From the NCBI GenBank assembly GCA_003255065.1, contig QAOA01005544.1:496001-560000 (forward strand): a stretch of 64,000 nucleotides of DNA. Reading direction: 5' to 3'. The position numbers were made by a program, and so were the translations under genes. Positions 1 through 11,120 of this stretch are shown in pieces. Positions within the stretch are counted from its first letter, which is position 1; the number at the start of each line of letters is the position of its first letter. Below the pieces are notes generated by a model, which saw nothing but the letters and a program-made list of their open reading frames with translations, was not told the origin of the DNA and searched no databases. This DNA comes from Cercis canadensis. Lineage: Eukaryota; Streptophyta; Magnoliopsida; Fabales; Fabaceae.

Positions 1-1650
1 GACAACTTCAGTACCACTCGACCTCAAGTCATTTAATCTTTAGTTCTAATGTTTGAGAGAAAAGACCAAAACGTTTCAAAATCAAATGATTATTAAAGAA
101 GTGTTTGTCACTTTGACATTATTTAATCATTTCTTTTAAACAATTAATTATTTGGTTTATATTTAACGATTATAATCACATGCATGAATATAATAACAGT
201 ATAATATGAAGTGGTCCTTTTATACAAAGTGATAGATACTTACTTGAAAATTATTTGCTTTTAGAACTTTTTGATATTTTATCTCAAGAATTAGAATATG
301 AGAATAACTTTCTCAAAAATTTATGAAGTGCAAAGCCCATTTACATTATCAGAGATGAACGAGAGGAGAGGGATGAAATTGTTTTTGTCCTTTAGAAGTT
401 ACACGATGGGAGTTATTTATTCTCTCGGTTCTAATGATATATAAGCATAGAACCTCTAGATCAATGGAGTATGGAATGATGAACCATGAAGTATTCACTT
501 GCGAATGGGAGAGGGGACGAAAAACAAAATAATTTGAGAGGAAAGATTAATAGTATTTTAGTTTTCTACTTTCTACCTTGCAATCGAGTGGAACCAGTTA
601 TTCATACAGAGGCCTAAGTTTTTGCATAGAAAATTTTTATGATGGCCAGAGAGCATCTCAATAATTGTACTGAATCAATTGCATTTGCTTTTTCGCTTTT
701 GCTTTTGCTCTTGCTTTTGCTACAATTATCTACACACAAGTTCAAATAGAATTGAAAGCACTTTTTTATTGGCTAAATTATAGAGAAGGGTAAGATATTG
801 CTTTTTATTACATCGAGCTAATATTACTTTCTACTATATGCTTGCAATGTGTTGTGTTAGTGATTATAATAAATTGGGGAGTAGACAAAGTATTGTTGTT
901 AGTTTTTATTTTCTGAATTATTTTTTTAACATAGATTTTTGCCAAATATAGGCCTAACTTTTTTCTAAAGGAAATTTCGTGATGATAGAGGCAGCATCTT
1001 AATAATTATAAGAGATCATTTGCATTTGCCTTATGATTTTGCTGACAACCATATGCACAGAAGTCCAAATGAATAATTACTTTTTTTTAACTAAAATGAA
1101 TAATGCTAATTTCATAATTTTTATACGCACAAATTTCTATAATTGTGCAATTAGATCCATTTAACTTAAAAAGGAAGTATAAGTTTGTCCAAGCAAAAAA
1201 AAAATGCTACTATAATTGCACAATTTTATATAGCTTAGAGATCATCTCCAAAATTTTATGAGTGATAGCTATTTGCAGGCCATAAGACTTAAATTTTTTA
1301 ACTGTCTCTAGATTACGACAGTGTAATTATTGTGATTTTCATTCTCACAATTACTCAAACAAAATCACCCATAAAATCCAGCACGATTTACCCAAACCTT
1401 AATCCAACAACCTCTCAGTTCTGCTAGACAAATACTACTTTACTTATAGTACATCACACTTACACACTTATTAGTACATGCCATATATATGAGAATCCTG
1501 CAGTTGAAGCTTTATATTCAAGCAGCCTCCAAGAGCAACTGCAATCATATATTCTTCAGAAGTTGAAGCTCGCAGTTGCAGCGATCATCACATCTACTTA
1601 ATTACTCAGAAATTGATACTGCTGATGGACTTGGCTATGAATATATTTCA
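1..1650. other. AT-rich non-coding stretch
   Basis: No supported gene. Apart from the diverged direct repeat at about 600-1080, it holds AT-rich sequence and a short GCTTTT-type run near 690-720. The last 200 bases would be the 3' flank of the minus-strand movement-protein gene that ends at 1651. Confidence 0.5.
600..1080 (+). repeat. Diverged direct repeat, two units about 340 bp apart
   Basis: The block at about 600-755 and the block at about 942-1080 share an ordered series of words: an AGGCCTAA start, AAATTT, TGATG, AGCATCTTAATAATT-like, ATTTGCATTTGC, and AAGTCCAAAT-like. They are too diverged for a recent event. The origin is unknown; it may be an old transposon fragment duplicated in tandem. 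Confidence 0.5.
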
Positions 1651-2358
1651 TCAACCTTTTTGTCTTTGAAGAACAACACGGTCCCCATTGTCGATAGGCA
1701 CAAGAACATGTGATTTTAGAGTGTTTATCTCCAATCTAGGACCCTTAATTAATGGTTGGGGTTCAAGAGTACCTTTCATTACTTTGTAGCACATTTTGAA
1801 GCTCATAGCAAAATGTTTAGAACATTTTTTCATGTCACACCCATGTGGCTGAATAGTTAGAATCAAAGCTTCACTACTTCCTAGCCCAGCTAAGAAGTAT
1901 GACACATCTGGGTACAAATTGAAGTTTATAGGACTATCCATGGACACACTAGACTCAAATGCTACTAAGATAGATTGTTTGAGGTCAGCATGTCTTGCAT
2001 CCCTCAAAGTTATGGTCACTGAAGCATTTGGTCCTAATCTTGCTAAAGCTTGAATAGAAACTTGTACCAATCCTATATGGAGAAAGGCATATTTTTTTCG
2101 GTACTTTTGAATGATTTCTGGGGTGAGCAAAATCAAACTTGTAAGTTCATTATTTAATGGAAACCCTTTACCAGTAGTTTTGATTATATAATCATTCCAA
2201 AAATTGAATCTAGAAAACGTTGTTTGGCTATAGATTCGATGACTGGTTAATTTTGGTACTTTACCTTTCTTTAACTCTAGGTGTGTAATGGCATATTCTC
2301 CCTGGCCTGCATCATGCTGGGGAGACCCAGAGGATTGGGAAGCTGATGCTGCTGCCAT
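1651..2358 (-). CDS. 30K-superfamily viral movement protein homologue (endogenous viral gene, reading frame whole)
   Basis: Open frame of 235 aa. In plant viruses, 30K movement proteins bind nucleic acid and widen plasmodesmata for cell-to-cell passage; homologues integrated in plant genomes are a known class. Residues about 90-200 carry the family core: a FLHIGLVQVSIQAL strand, then an ITLRDAR motif with the conserved aspartate, an ESS turn, an INFNLYPDVS strand and a final SFKMCYKVMKG strand. The N-terminus (about 1-20) is Ala/Ser/Gln-rich and probably disordered. It is shorter than typical viral proteins (about 250-330 aa). No capsid or polymerase partner lies next to it, so it stands alone like a host gene. 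A candidate spliced leader lies upstream. The start is the first ATG of the frame. The family is fairly sure; whether it is functional is unknown. Confidence 0.75.
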   Translation of the reverse strand: MAAASASQSSGSPQHDAGQGEYAITHLELKKGKVPKLTSHRIYSQTTFSRFNFWNDYIIKTTGKGFPLNNELTSLILLTPEIIQKYRKKYAFLHIGLVQVSIQALARLGPNASVTITLRDARHADLKQSILVAFESSVSMDSPINFNLYPDVSYFLAGLGSSEALILTIQPHGCDMKKCSKHFAMSFKMCYKVMKGTLEPQPLIKGPRLEINTLKSHVLVPIDNGDRVVLQRQKG

Positions 2359-2380
2359 TAGTAGTGACCAGTGAAAGAGC

Positions 2381-2520
2381 CTAGAGAAAATGAAAATTTA
2401 ACAGACTCATGAGAGTAAGATAAATAGAAGTATATATTGATAATAATGAACATAAAATTTTAGCAAATTCTATATAGAAGATAAATAGAATATGTACATA
2501 AGATTAACATAAATGCTTAC
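2381..2520 (-). other. Candidate leader intron of the movement-protein homologue
   Basis: On the minus strand a GTAAGC donor (2520-2515) and a pyrimidine-rich TTTTCTCTAG acceptor (2390-2381) bound a 140-base AT-rich intron. It ends 22 bases before the ATG at 2358. If real, the gene has a non-coding first exon upstream of 2520, a host-like arrangement. There is no transcript evidence. Confidence 0.4.
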
Positions 2521-2529
2521 TCTGAAAGT

Positions 2530-4850
2530 AGGAGTTAAAGCTCTTTTCTTCAGGGGCTTAGTGCAGGTTTCAGAGGACTCTGAGATGGAGAAAAGGGTTT
2601 AGCTCTTTGGTGTGTCAAGAAATGAATTAAGAAGAACTTGTTGCTTTTAAAGAGGCCAAAACCTTGTTCTATAAGAAACTTGTCTGGTAAGCATCTTTTA
2701 GAAAAATCATGCACAGAAGTCTTGGTCTTCGTTTACCTAACAAAAAAACAAATAAGTCTCATTCTGTGAAGTCTAGGAAAAGAGACAGAAAGGCAGAAGA
2801 AATTTCCCTAAGGGTTACTTTTTCTAGAGTGGTGTGTGACCCAAAGAAAGCAGCACTCATAGAACTTAATTACCCTTATCTCTTGATAATGTGGGTCCAG
2901 TATAGGACACAAATTAAGTATTTTTAATTCTTGGATCTTTTTCATAGTAATCTATTATTAAGAAAAAAAAAATCAGATATACTGGTTTATTTAGATAGGA
3001 AGATAAGATTTAAGTACGGCCAATAAAGAATATGAAAATGCGAATGCTCTTGTATCCCTTAACAACAATAAGAAAAAGAAAAGGAAATAATAGGGAAAAG
3101 GAAACAATAATTATAACTTACAGAAGCATGAAATAATCATTCATAAAATTGGAGAGAGATGGTGAACAATTACTGAGAGGTTGGCATAATAATACTAATA
3201 GTGCAAAAATTGGAGATATTGTTCCAAAACCTCACTGCAGATAAGTTAACATGAGATATGCCTTGGTGTTGATAAAGGGTGCTGGGTAACAGGGTAAGTA
3301 GGCAAATCAAATAGAGACTTCAGAACTTTCAGATTTTCTTTTTAAACGCACAAATCTTAACTTCTAAATGATCCAAGGGCTGGGGGAGCTTCATCCAATA
3401 TTGTAGTGGCCCTTTCTCCTGGCCCATATTCGTAGAGGCCCAATAAGCTAAAATGTCTACTTTACCATAGGCTCATAATCAATTCTGCCAACACTTATTT
3501 CCGTTTTTCTCAGAACCTCTACAAATACCCCTCCTGTTACAAGTAACGGACTTTTGGAACCCTGAACCAATAACAATCCCTTTTTGCTTGGTTCAACCTA
3601 ATTTGATCTTCGAAGCCCGAAAACAAGAACCTAGCCCTCTTTTTCTACTTGTGCAAGTTAACTTGATTTTATTCGACCTTCAAGATCTCTATGATCTAAC
3701 CCGACTTCAAACTTAGGCATTGTCAAATATAAATTGAAATCTCCTTGATCTCCATGATCCAACCCAACTTCAGACTTAGGCATCGTCAAATATAAATTGA
3801 GATGCGTTATCCATGCGCTTCTCCTTAATTGCCTTTTGCTACGGTACGCAAATGGGATTAGTTATCATATTGTAGACTGACCCCTCCTTAATTTTTTTTA
3901 TTTATAATTACTTCCCCTATTCTTGTGAATGAATCATTATTACATCTTTAGCATATGGTGCTATGATGGAACCAAGGAAAGGTACGTTCTTGTCGTTTAG
4001 TAAAGTAAGATGTAAGCTCTTGTCCCATGTAATGAAGACGGGAATCAACTCTGGCCTGTTCACCATGGGCAACTGCAACCAATTGAGGTGACGACTCGTA
4101 AGCTTTTTACTTGTAGATGGTGGAGTGAATTAAAAGTTGATACGCGTAAAAGGTTTTTGTTTTTTTGGGATGTCAATTACTCGGTATAGATCAAATTTTA
4201 AAATAATGAATACAATTTAAATTTAATTATATAAAAAAAAATTATTATTCTATTTTTTTTTTTTTTGCATTATTTTTTTATATCGTGACATTTAAACATT
4301 TTACTTTCTTTTTTTTTTTTTGTGCCATGATACACGTAAAAGGTTGAGTACTTTGTATGTTGTACTTATTCATCTCACAAAATCAAGCCCCTTGTTTAAT
4401 TAATGACCTAGGTGATTGACGCGGTCAAGAAAACATTGGTTGATGCATACCGATTAGTTAGGGATTATTTGTGGGATTAGTTTCATAATTTTCGTATGTG
4501 ATTTCTAATTAGTTGTGATTAATTTCGTAACTTTCTTCAACATTAATTTTTATTTCGTCAAATAATGGATGCATGTGACAAATTGAATAGAGAAAACCAA
4601 CAAATAATTGAGATATATAAGCTAAAACAATCGGAGAAGTTTCACAACAAACGCAATATGTCTTGCTTCACCATTAATATCAAGTCATTAGAGAGATGGG
4701 ATAAACGGCGAGATGGACTAGAACGACCATAGACTCAGAAAAGAGCAACACAAACAACACAAAAAAGGCGGAAAACAAAAGAAAAACAGGCAGAAACAAA
4801 CACAGAGACATTTAAAGGAGAGCATAACATGAAGCAAGAAAGGCAGCAAA
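2530..4850. other. Intergenic stretch without recognised gene
   Basis: No coding sequence is supported. It holds homopolymer T and A runs (about 4250-4320) and one short tandem repeat at 3684-3809. Small open frames here have no recognisable domain and no start context. Confidence 0.45.
3684..3809 (+). repeat. Two-unit tandem repeat, 63-bp period
   Basis: Units begin with GATCTCTATGATC (3684) and GATCTCCATGATC (3747). Both run through an ACTTAGGCAT(T/C)GTCAAATATA core with few mismatches. Local duplication in non-coding DNA. Confidence 0.75.
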
Positions 4851-4860
4851 TGTGAGAGAT

Positions 4861-5235
4861 CTAGTAATAGTTGATGCGCTTGCTAGAAGACTTTTGTGGA
4901 GCCTGAGCCTGAGGCTGAGGAGGGTAAACAACTTTCTGAACATTCACTCGGGTCTGGTACTCAGTGCTCGAACCCTCCACCTTATCATTATATTTGACAG
5001 TGGAAGTGTACCTAGACTCTTGTTTGTATCCCACACTTCCGGATTTGTTCACAAAATCCCCAGCTTTGTGTGTCTCAGTAAAACGACTCGAACATTTGTA
5101 ATCGTTGTCGTCGTAAACTGCTCGTGACATCGAAGTATGACTCTTTTCAGCTTGGTTGGGATATTGGTTTCCTCCTCCATTTCCTGGAACGACGATCGCA
5201 AGTCCAGAATAATGAATCTTGTTATTTTCTCCCAT
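4861..5235 (-). CDS. Small hydrophilic plant protein, function unknown
   Basis: Single-exon frame of 124 aa, starting MGENNKIHYSGLAIVVPG and ending in a Pro/Gln/Ala-rich then Ser/Lys tail. The protein is rich in Tyr, Ser, Asn, Lys and charged residues, with no signal peptide, membrane segment or known catalytic motif, so it is probably soluble and largely disordered. I do not recognise the family with certainty; it resembles small stress-induced plant proteins. The case for a real gene is the upstream layout: a TATA box about 100 bases before the ATG and a perfect three-module heat-shock element about 85 bases further up. A 91-aa open frame on the opposite strand is its shadow. Confidence 0.65.
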   Translation of the reverse strand: MGENNKIHYSGLAIVVPGNGGGNQYPNQAEKSHTSMSRAVYDDNDYKCSSRFTETHKAGDFVNKSGSVGYKQESRYTSTVKYNDKVEGSSTEYQTRVNVQKVVYPPQPQAQAPQKSSSKRINYY

Positions 5236-5335
5236 GATTACTGGAGTCTATGCCCCCACTGAACACACAAGTTCACAAAGAGAATTGAGAGTAATTCTTG
5301 TTGTGAATGCTTCTTTGGCCAAACGCCAATAGGGG

Positions 5336-5343
5336 ATTTTATA
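5336..5343 (-). promoter_or_regulatory. TATA box of the small stress-type gene
   Basis: TATAAAAT on the minus strand, within CACTATAAAATCCCC. It lies about 100 bases upstream of the ATG at 5235, which leaves room for a start site near 5310 and a 5' leader of about 75 bases. Confidence 0.65.
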
Positions 5344-5426
5344 GTGAGGTAGATGCAGTACAAAAGGGAAATAAAATAAAATCCCAATCAATTCTCCCAA
5401 TTAAGCATATTGTTCGGCTAAAAGAA

Positions 5427-5441
5427 AGAACCTTCTAGAAT
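5427..5441 (-). promoter_or_regulatory. Perfect three-module heat-shock element
   Basis: AGAACCTTCTAGAATT contains GAA (5428-5430), TTC (5433-5435) and GAA (5438-5440), each separated by two bases. This is the nGAAnnTTCnnGAA consensus bound by heat-shock factor trimers. It lies about 85 bases upstream of the minus-strand TATA box, a typical distance. Confidence 0.6.
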
Positions 5442-5792
5442 TCTAATTAAATAAAAGATTAGAGTTTCCTTAGTAAAATTACTCTGCTGTCAAGCTCGTT
5501 GACCTTGGTAAGTGAAATTATTTTCTAGATCCTTCATTTACCTTATGTTTTGGAAAAAATTGAGGGAATGAAAATGAGAGAGTAAAACATAATTTCTTTA
5601 ACTTTTGTTTGAATGTCCTATAAATGAAGAGAAATAAAAATATTCCCTCCTCCAGCGTTAGCCTAGTTGAAGACCCCTATGACATTTTGTCACGTGACTA
5701 ATATAATAAAATCAATCAAATATCCTAATTTCTTTGAGCAAAAGAAATGTTATTAAACTCAGATCTTACTAATCTGTCATAACAAGGTGTAG

Positions 5793-5817
5793 NNNNNNNN
5801 NNNNNNNNNNNNNNNNN
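5793..5817. other. Assembly gap (25 N)
   Basis: Run of 25 N; content unknown. Confidence 0.99.
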
Positions 5818-8800
5818 CTCTCTTTCTCCCAACAAAAAAAAAGAAAAAGAAAAAGGCAAACCACACAAGTCTTTCGCTCTTTTAGCAAGCACAACTGCTG
5901 TTAGTAACGATGCCTGAGGTCGAATGTGGATACCTGAGTTTTGATGTTTAAGTTAGCGTAATTCGAGTTGATGATTAGTGTAATATTAGAGTGGAGTCAA
6001 AAGTTTTTTTTCTTGCCATGTGTAAACTATTTATAAGTGAACCTGAAAGATATAAAAGATATATACAAATTTATTAGTGTAGGCCTTTTGGCCGAATAGG
6101 CCAAGAGACTGTTGTGAAGAAATGGTATAGGTATGAGCCTATGAGAACCTTTACTGAGCAAGAGGACCCTAGTTTACGTGTTGTGTGATATTAAATCCAT
6201 TGAAAACTTTCATCACTCAGTCACGCCAGTGTCCTGATGGATTCCTTCTGCTTTCGATATTCTTTCACAAAGCCAAAAAAACAACGGGCGTGAGATACGG
6301 CCATAAGTATCCAATGGATTTTCTATGTAATCTGGTGAATCTTGTACGGCTAAGAGAAGCGTACCCAACCCAGAGCAAGAGGACACTGGCGTGATCACTG
6401 ACATGATGTGCCCTTTCATTGGCGCAAGTTTCAAGTGGATTTAATAACCCGCAATATGGGAAGGAAGGACAAGAATCCTGATGGAAACCTTGTCCCAGTA
6501 CATGCACTTAAACGCATCTGCTTTCAGGATTCTTTTGCTTTTTTTCGAACACTTTTCTTCTTTTGTTTTTCCCTTTTGTTATATTGAAAAATTGAAAGGA
6601 AATGTGTTTATTTATACGCTGTCTAAGATAATATGTATTACTCCAAGGTATTATTACTATTGAAATCATTTTCGCTAAAGATGACAATTGCTCCAAGGTA
6701 TTACTATACTTGAGTTCTAGTGTTACAGGCCAGCTTGAATGAATTTGTCTACATCTTACAATCTTTTTTCTTCTTTTGTCTTTGGATAATTTTCCATTTG
6801 TCACATGGATCTTTTATAGCCATGGATTAAGTTGACTTCTTTAGCTTAAAGTTTTGGTTTCAAAATTAGTGTGCCCGGAATGCCCAAATATATGCCTCCA
6901 ACACTATTTGCACAGAACCTAAAAATAAAATTGGTTAAATATAGATACTTTCGTCCTCTAACGTTATCTTAAATTTTAATTTTGTTTCACAATTATTATT
7001 ATTATTATTATTATTATTTGGTCCTAAACGTTTCTAAAACAAATTATTTTCGTTAAATCCCAAGAATTGAGCAAGTATAATTCTTGTGTACCAAAACCTA
7101 TATAGCAGCATATTTATGATGCACATGGATATAGATAAATATTATATATAGTTAGTTGTATCTGAATTAAAAAAGAATACACTTAGACGAAGTCACTTAA
7201 TTTCACATGCAATCACTTATACAATTGCACATACTTTTTTCCGGGCATATAATGGCACTGAGGACAAAACTGTTAACTTCTGCAAATTAGCTATTAAAAC
7301 CCTTCAATATCAGCCAGCTCCTAATGGCTTAATCGAGTTTATTTATCCATGGAAGAGTCGTATGACTAGCATAGTTGCTCTTCTACGAGATAGCTGCAGT
7401 TAATTAATGGAAATCTGACACAAGTAGTGCATAATTAGAAAATAAGCATATGTTCATTCGTATAATATATTTTGTAGTGTGACAAATAATTGGTGGGTTT
7501 ACTTCTTGACTAGGAAAAAAAAAGTATATATATGAGAGAACATATGCCTCACGCCCATAAATGCGTGTAACCTCTGCGTCGTGAAGCCGCAAAATTGTTG
7601 AATCTTTGCACACGAGCCCTAGAAGTGTTAGTGTTAATTAATTATATTATATTTAGAAGATAGCCAAATTAAGAGTTGTAGCATCCACACGGTAGGTTTG
7701 ATAAATGGAAGCTACTTGGTACGGAAAAATATTATAAACCCAACATGCTGACGGTCTAACACGCTCCACTAACTCTCACTATTTAATAAGATAATTAATA
7801 TAGTTCTTTTTTACTTTTTTGTTAATACAGTGTAACAGGCATAACAGAGACAAGTTCACCTTCATTCCTCCATTTGAAGGACCGGAATTTGGAGTCCGTG
7901 TCAGTTTGGTGTGATCACATTTCAAGGACGGTTCCTCCTTTCCTTTAGTAGGTAACTAATAGATTGAGAACAATGAACTGTACAGGTTAACTAAAACAAT
8001 TAAGCAAATTATGAGGCTGATTTTCATGGCATAAAATAAGTAGAAAAGTTACCTAAATGAAAGGCTAGTTGTTACCCTCTTTGATAGATGTGGGATGTTA
8101 GATATAAAATTATTCATGGGTCTTTATTTAATAGCTTAAACTTTTTGGTTGAATCAGTTTTTGACACAGTATCAAAGTTTTTTTCATCAAGCAGTCAAAA
8201 GATCGAATCCTCCCCTCCCCCCCCCCCCCTCTTTTCCCTTTTTTTTTTTAATTAAATTAAAATTTCAACATAAGGTATAAGTGGGCATGTGTTTTGTCCA
8301 CACTTCAAATCTAAAAAACTTTCGCGTGCAAATACGTGTTACATATAAAATTATTCATGTTATTTATGCTTCAAGTTTAAAGAGCTTTCACGTGCGGAGA
8401 TGAATTAGATATAAAATCATTCATGGGCTTTCACTTAACAACTTATGAGTTGAATCGATTCTTGACATAAGAACTGCATACACATGATTCGTTCCAAGCA
8501 GCAACTAAAGCCATATAACCAAATTTAAGGTGCTTGATTTGTGAGGAAAGAAAAAAGTTACATGGCTTTGAATTTTGAACGTAAACATAAATATGCCTAT
8601 CATATGTGTATGTTTTAAATCAAACATAAATTGAGACAAATTCAATATCAAGAATAGGACAATAATAATTCTTCAATTAGAAAGGTCGCTCTATTTTTAT
8701 ACTTTGAGATCTAACGGAAGTAACCTACAGAAACTAGCTAGAACTACTAAAAAAGGATGCTAGATCTGATGACTTAACCCTGATGATCAATAAATCTACC

Positions 8801-9940
8801 ATGAAAAGCTCATATCTTAACCTTAAAATAAGGTTAACCCAATTATCCTAAAGCCATTATATTTTTTGTATGGGGTTCTCGTTTTTTAAGAAGGTTGTTT
8901 TCAAATCCAAAGAGAAGCTTCAAGACGAAGAATCCCTTATGGTTATGGGGTTAGAATGTGGAGCAAAACAAAACTGAAATAAAATAACTAAACTACTTAA
9001 TCGGTAGATGGAGACTCTAAACAAAAGTTTAAGACCGTTTCGTTAAGTTTAAAACTCACATATGCAATTCACATGCTCGTGGACACATGGCCGCTCATAA
9101 AGCTAGGTCGTTAGGACTTAATTGACTGCAACCAAGGGCAGTAGCCGACGTGTTACCCTTTTTACTATAGAAAAGATATGTATATTACTAGTACTAGTAT
9201 ATTACAACTTTATGTTTAAATTCATTATGGAAACTCTATTGTGAAAAGAGTTACATATATTAAGTAATTAATAACTTATTAACCGTCCAGAAATAAATAT
9301 GAAAAAGAATATCACTGGTAATTTTTTTTTTGGTCATAAATAGATATAATTAAATTTTTTAGGTGAGAATATATGAAATGGGGAATGAGAATTTGAACCA
9401 AAAACTTTAACTATTTGGAGAGATTTATGGATCAGTTATATTATATATACTTGTGTATCAAATTTTGAATTTAATTGAATCTTGAGAAATTTTTTATCTT
9501 TATAAGTAATAGGTGACCAATACATGATTATTTAAGATATATGTTAAAAAAATATTTCTTTATGCTCTTTTGTTCTTTCCTTCCAATATAATTATGACTA
9601 TTGGATTAGCAAAAGCATATGCAAATCAAACATGAACCTGAACAAACGCAACTAGCTTACACTAAATTTTTTATTGTATATTTCAGCCAATAACAAATGA
9701 ACTATCGCTAAATTTCTTTCCCACTAACTGGCTCGGTTTCTGTTTTCCTATTAGATTTTCCAATAATATATGCTCAGTGGCACGAACTTTTTGGACGTGT
9801 GAAATTCGTGTAGGCACCAAAATGATGGACTTCCATTGGAGTTCGTCAGCCATATATGAGTCCAGTTCTAGCTCCGTATGCTATACGTGCTGGGACATTC
9901 TTAATTTCTCAATCCGAGTGCAAAGCTTAGGAAGATTTTA
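5818..9940. other. Gene-poor stretch with short repeats
   Basis: No supported gene. Visible items: a 15-base perfect inverted repeat (TCACGCCAGTGTCCT at 6221-6235 against its complement at 6380-6394), an (ATT)n microsatellite at about 6990-7018, a C-run at about 8218-8229, and diverged direct repeats built on AGATATAAAATTATTCATGGG (about 8099 and 8407) typical of old interspersed elements. Open frames around 6185-6800 overlap each other on both strands and have no recognised domain. Confidence 0.45.
6990..7018 (+). repeat. (ATT)n microsatellite
   Basis: About nine ATT units in a row. Confidence 0.9.
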
Positions 9941-9948
9941 GCAGAGAA

Positions 9949-11120
9949 ATGGGTTCTGTAAGGGAAGAGAATGAAGCTGTGGAGCTCTGCTGCCATGTTG
10001 GCCATAGGAAAGGTATTAGGGTTAGCTCAGTTTCTCCTAGAAGGAGAATAAGAAGAAAGGCACCAACCAAGCACTGCAATTGTGTTATGCAATATCCAAG
10101 CCTTGTGGAAAGGTTAGTGTCTTTTTTCTTCTCTAGTTTACCTTTCTTAGTTCTTAGTGTCTTAAATAATACAATCGTAAAATTGAAGTAGACCGGCTGA
10201 AAGAGCCTGCCCTAAAAAATTTATTGTAAAGGTTTGATTCCCATCATCAACGCCCATAACACCTTTTTATGTGAAGAAAACAAATTGGAACTTTACTACC
10301 ATGTGATGAAAAGTAGCCGATAGAGAGATATGGAACTTTTCTACCAAGTGAAGAAAACAGATTGGCTTCTCAAATTTGAATCTTAGAAGTACAATGAATG
10401 TTTTTATTTCACAATGAGGGTTAACTTAATGTCTCGTAGATGGTCTGGATAAATACATCCAAAATATTTCACCAAATTTCTTTTGTTGAGCAATATTTCA
10501 CAATTCTTTTATTTTGCACTGAAACAACTGATTGTTTCTTTTGATATCGTCAATAGTCGTTTACATACTTTTCCTAGTTATATATATTCAGCTATATAAC
10601 ATTTGTGATCTAAATATAGTTCATTTTCTGCTTTATGCATGCAAGTGAGCACGATATCATGTCCTCAATCCCAACCCATGCCGTCTTCATATTTTTGAAC
10701 CCACTGATGGTGGACCTCCTACAAGTGGAGTATCAAAACAAACCGACGTCCCCTTTCCAGACACACACTGCAAACATGTGGATTTTCTTCGTAGCCACAT
10801 GCTTCCACTGCTTAGGGCTTGCATTCGAGATGAAAATTCAGAATTCAGGAGCCCTTCCCTGCAGGATTTTCAGAAATTGTGTTCTCTTCTCAGGAGCTTT
10901 GTCGTCTATCTCACTAGCATCCGTCTTCCTCCCACGCTTGCCTGGGTGGATTTGTCTAAGTCTATGGACCATCTTGCCATTAGCAGCAGGGCTTCCATTG
11001 CTTCTTTGTGTTTTCAAACGGATTTACTCGGCAATTGGGGGAGCAAAGGCCCATGTATGCAAGAGATTAGTTGAGTTTATGAAAAGCATCAGTGCGCAGA
11101 AGCTATGTCTGCCCAAGTAA
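9949..11120 (+). CDS. Four-segment membrane protein, two exons, plant family of unknown function (copy 1)
   Basis: Exon 1 is 9949-10112 and exon 2 is 10646-11120, joined by a phase-2 GT-AG intron (AG|GTTAGT donor, GCAAG acceptor); product 212 aa. Residues 1-55 are hydrophilic with a basic patch (SPRRRIRRK). The rest has four hydrophobic stretches at about 63-80, 96-117, 133-150 and 156-178, then a basic tail, so an integral membrane protein with a cytosolic-type N-terminus is likely. A second gene at 29441-30881 has the same length, intron phase and membrane layout, and shares short motifs (HAV before the first segment; GLxxExKxQ after the second). The ATG at 9949 opens the exon. No enzyme motif is seen and the biochemical role is unknown. 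Confidence 0.7.

Noticed and set aside
2709-2927. Plus-strand frame of 72 codons
   Set aside because: No domain, no promoter signal and no conservation evidence; Lys/Arg-rich composition can arise from A-rich DNA.
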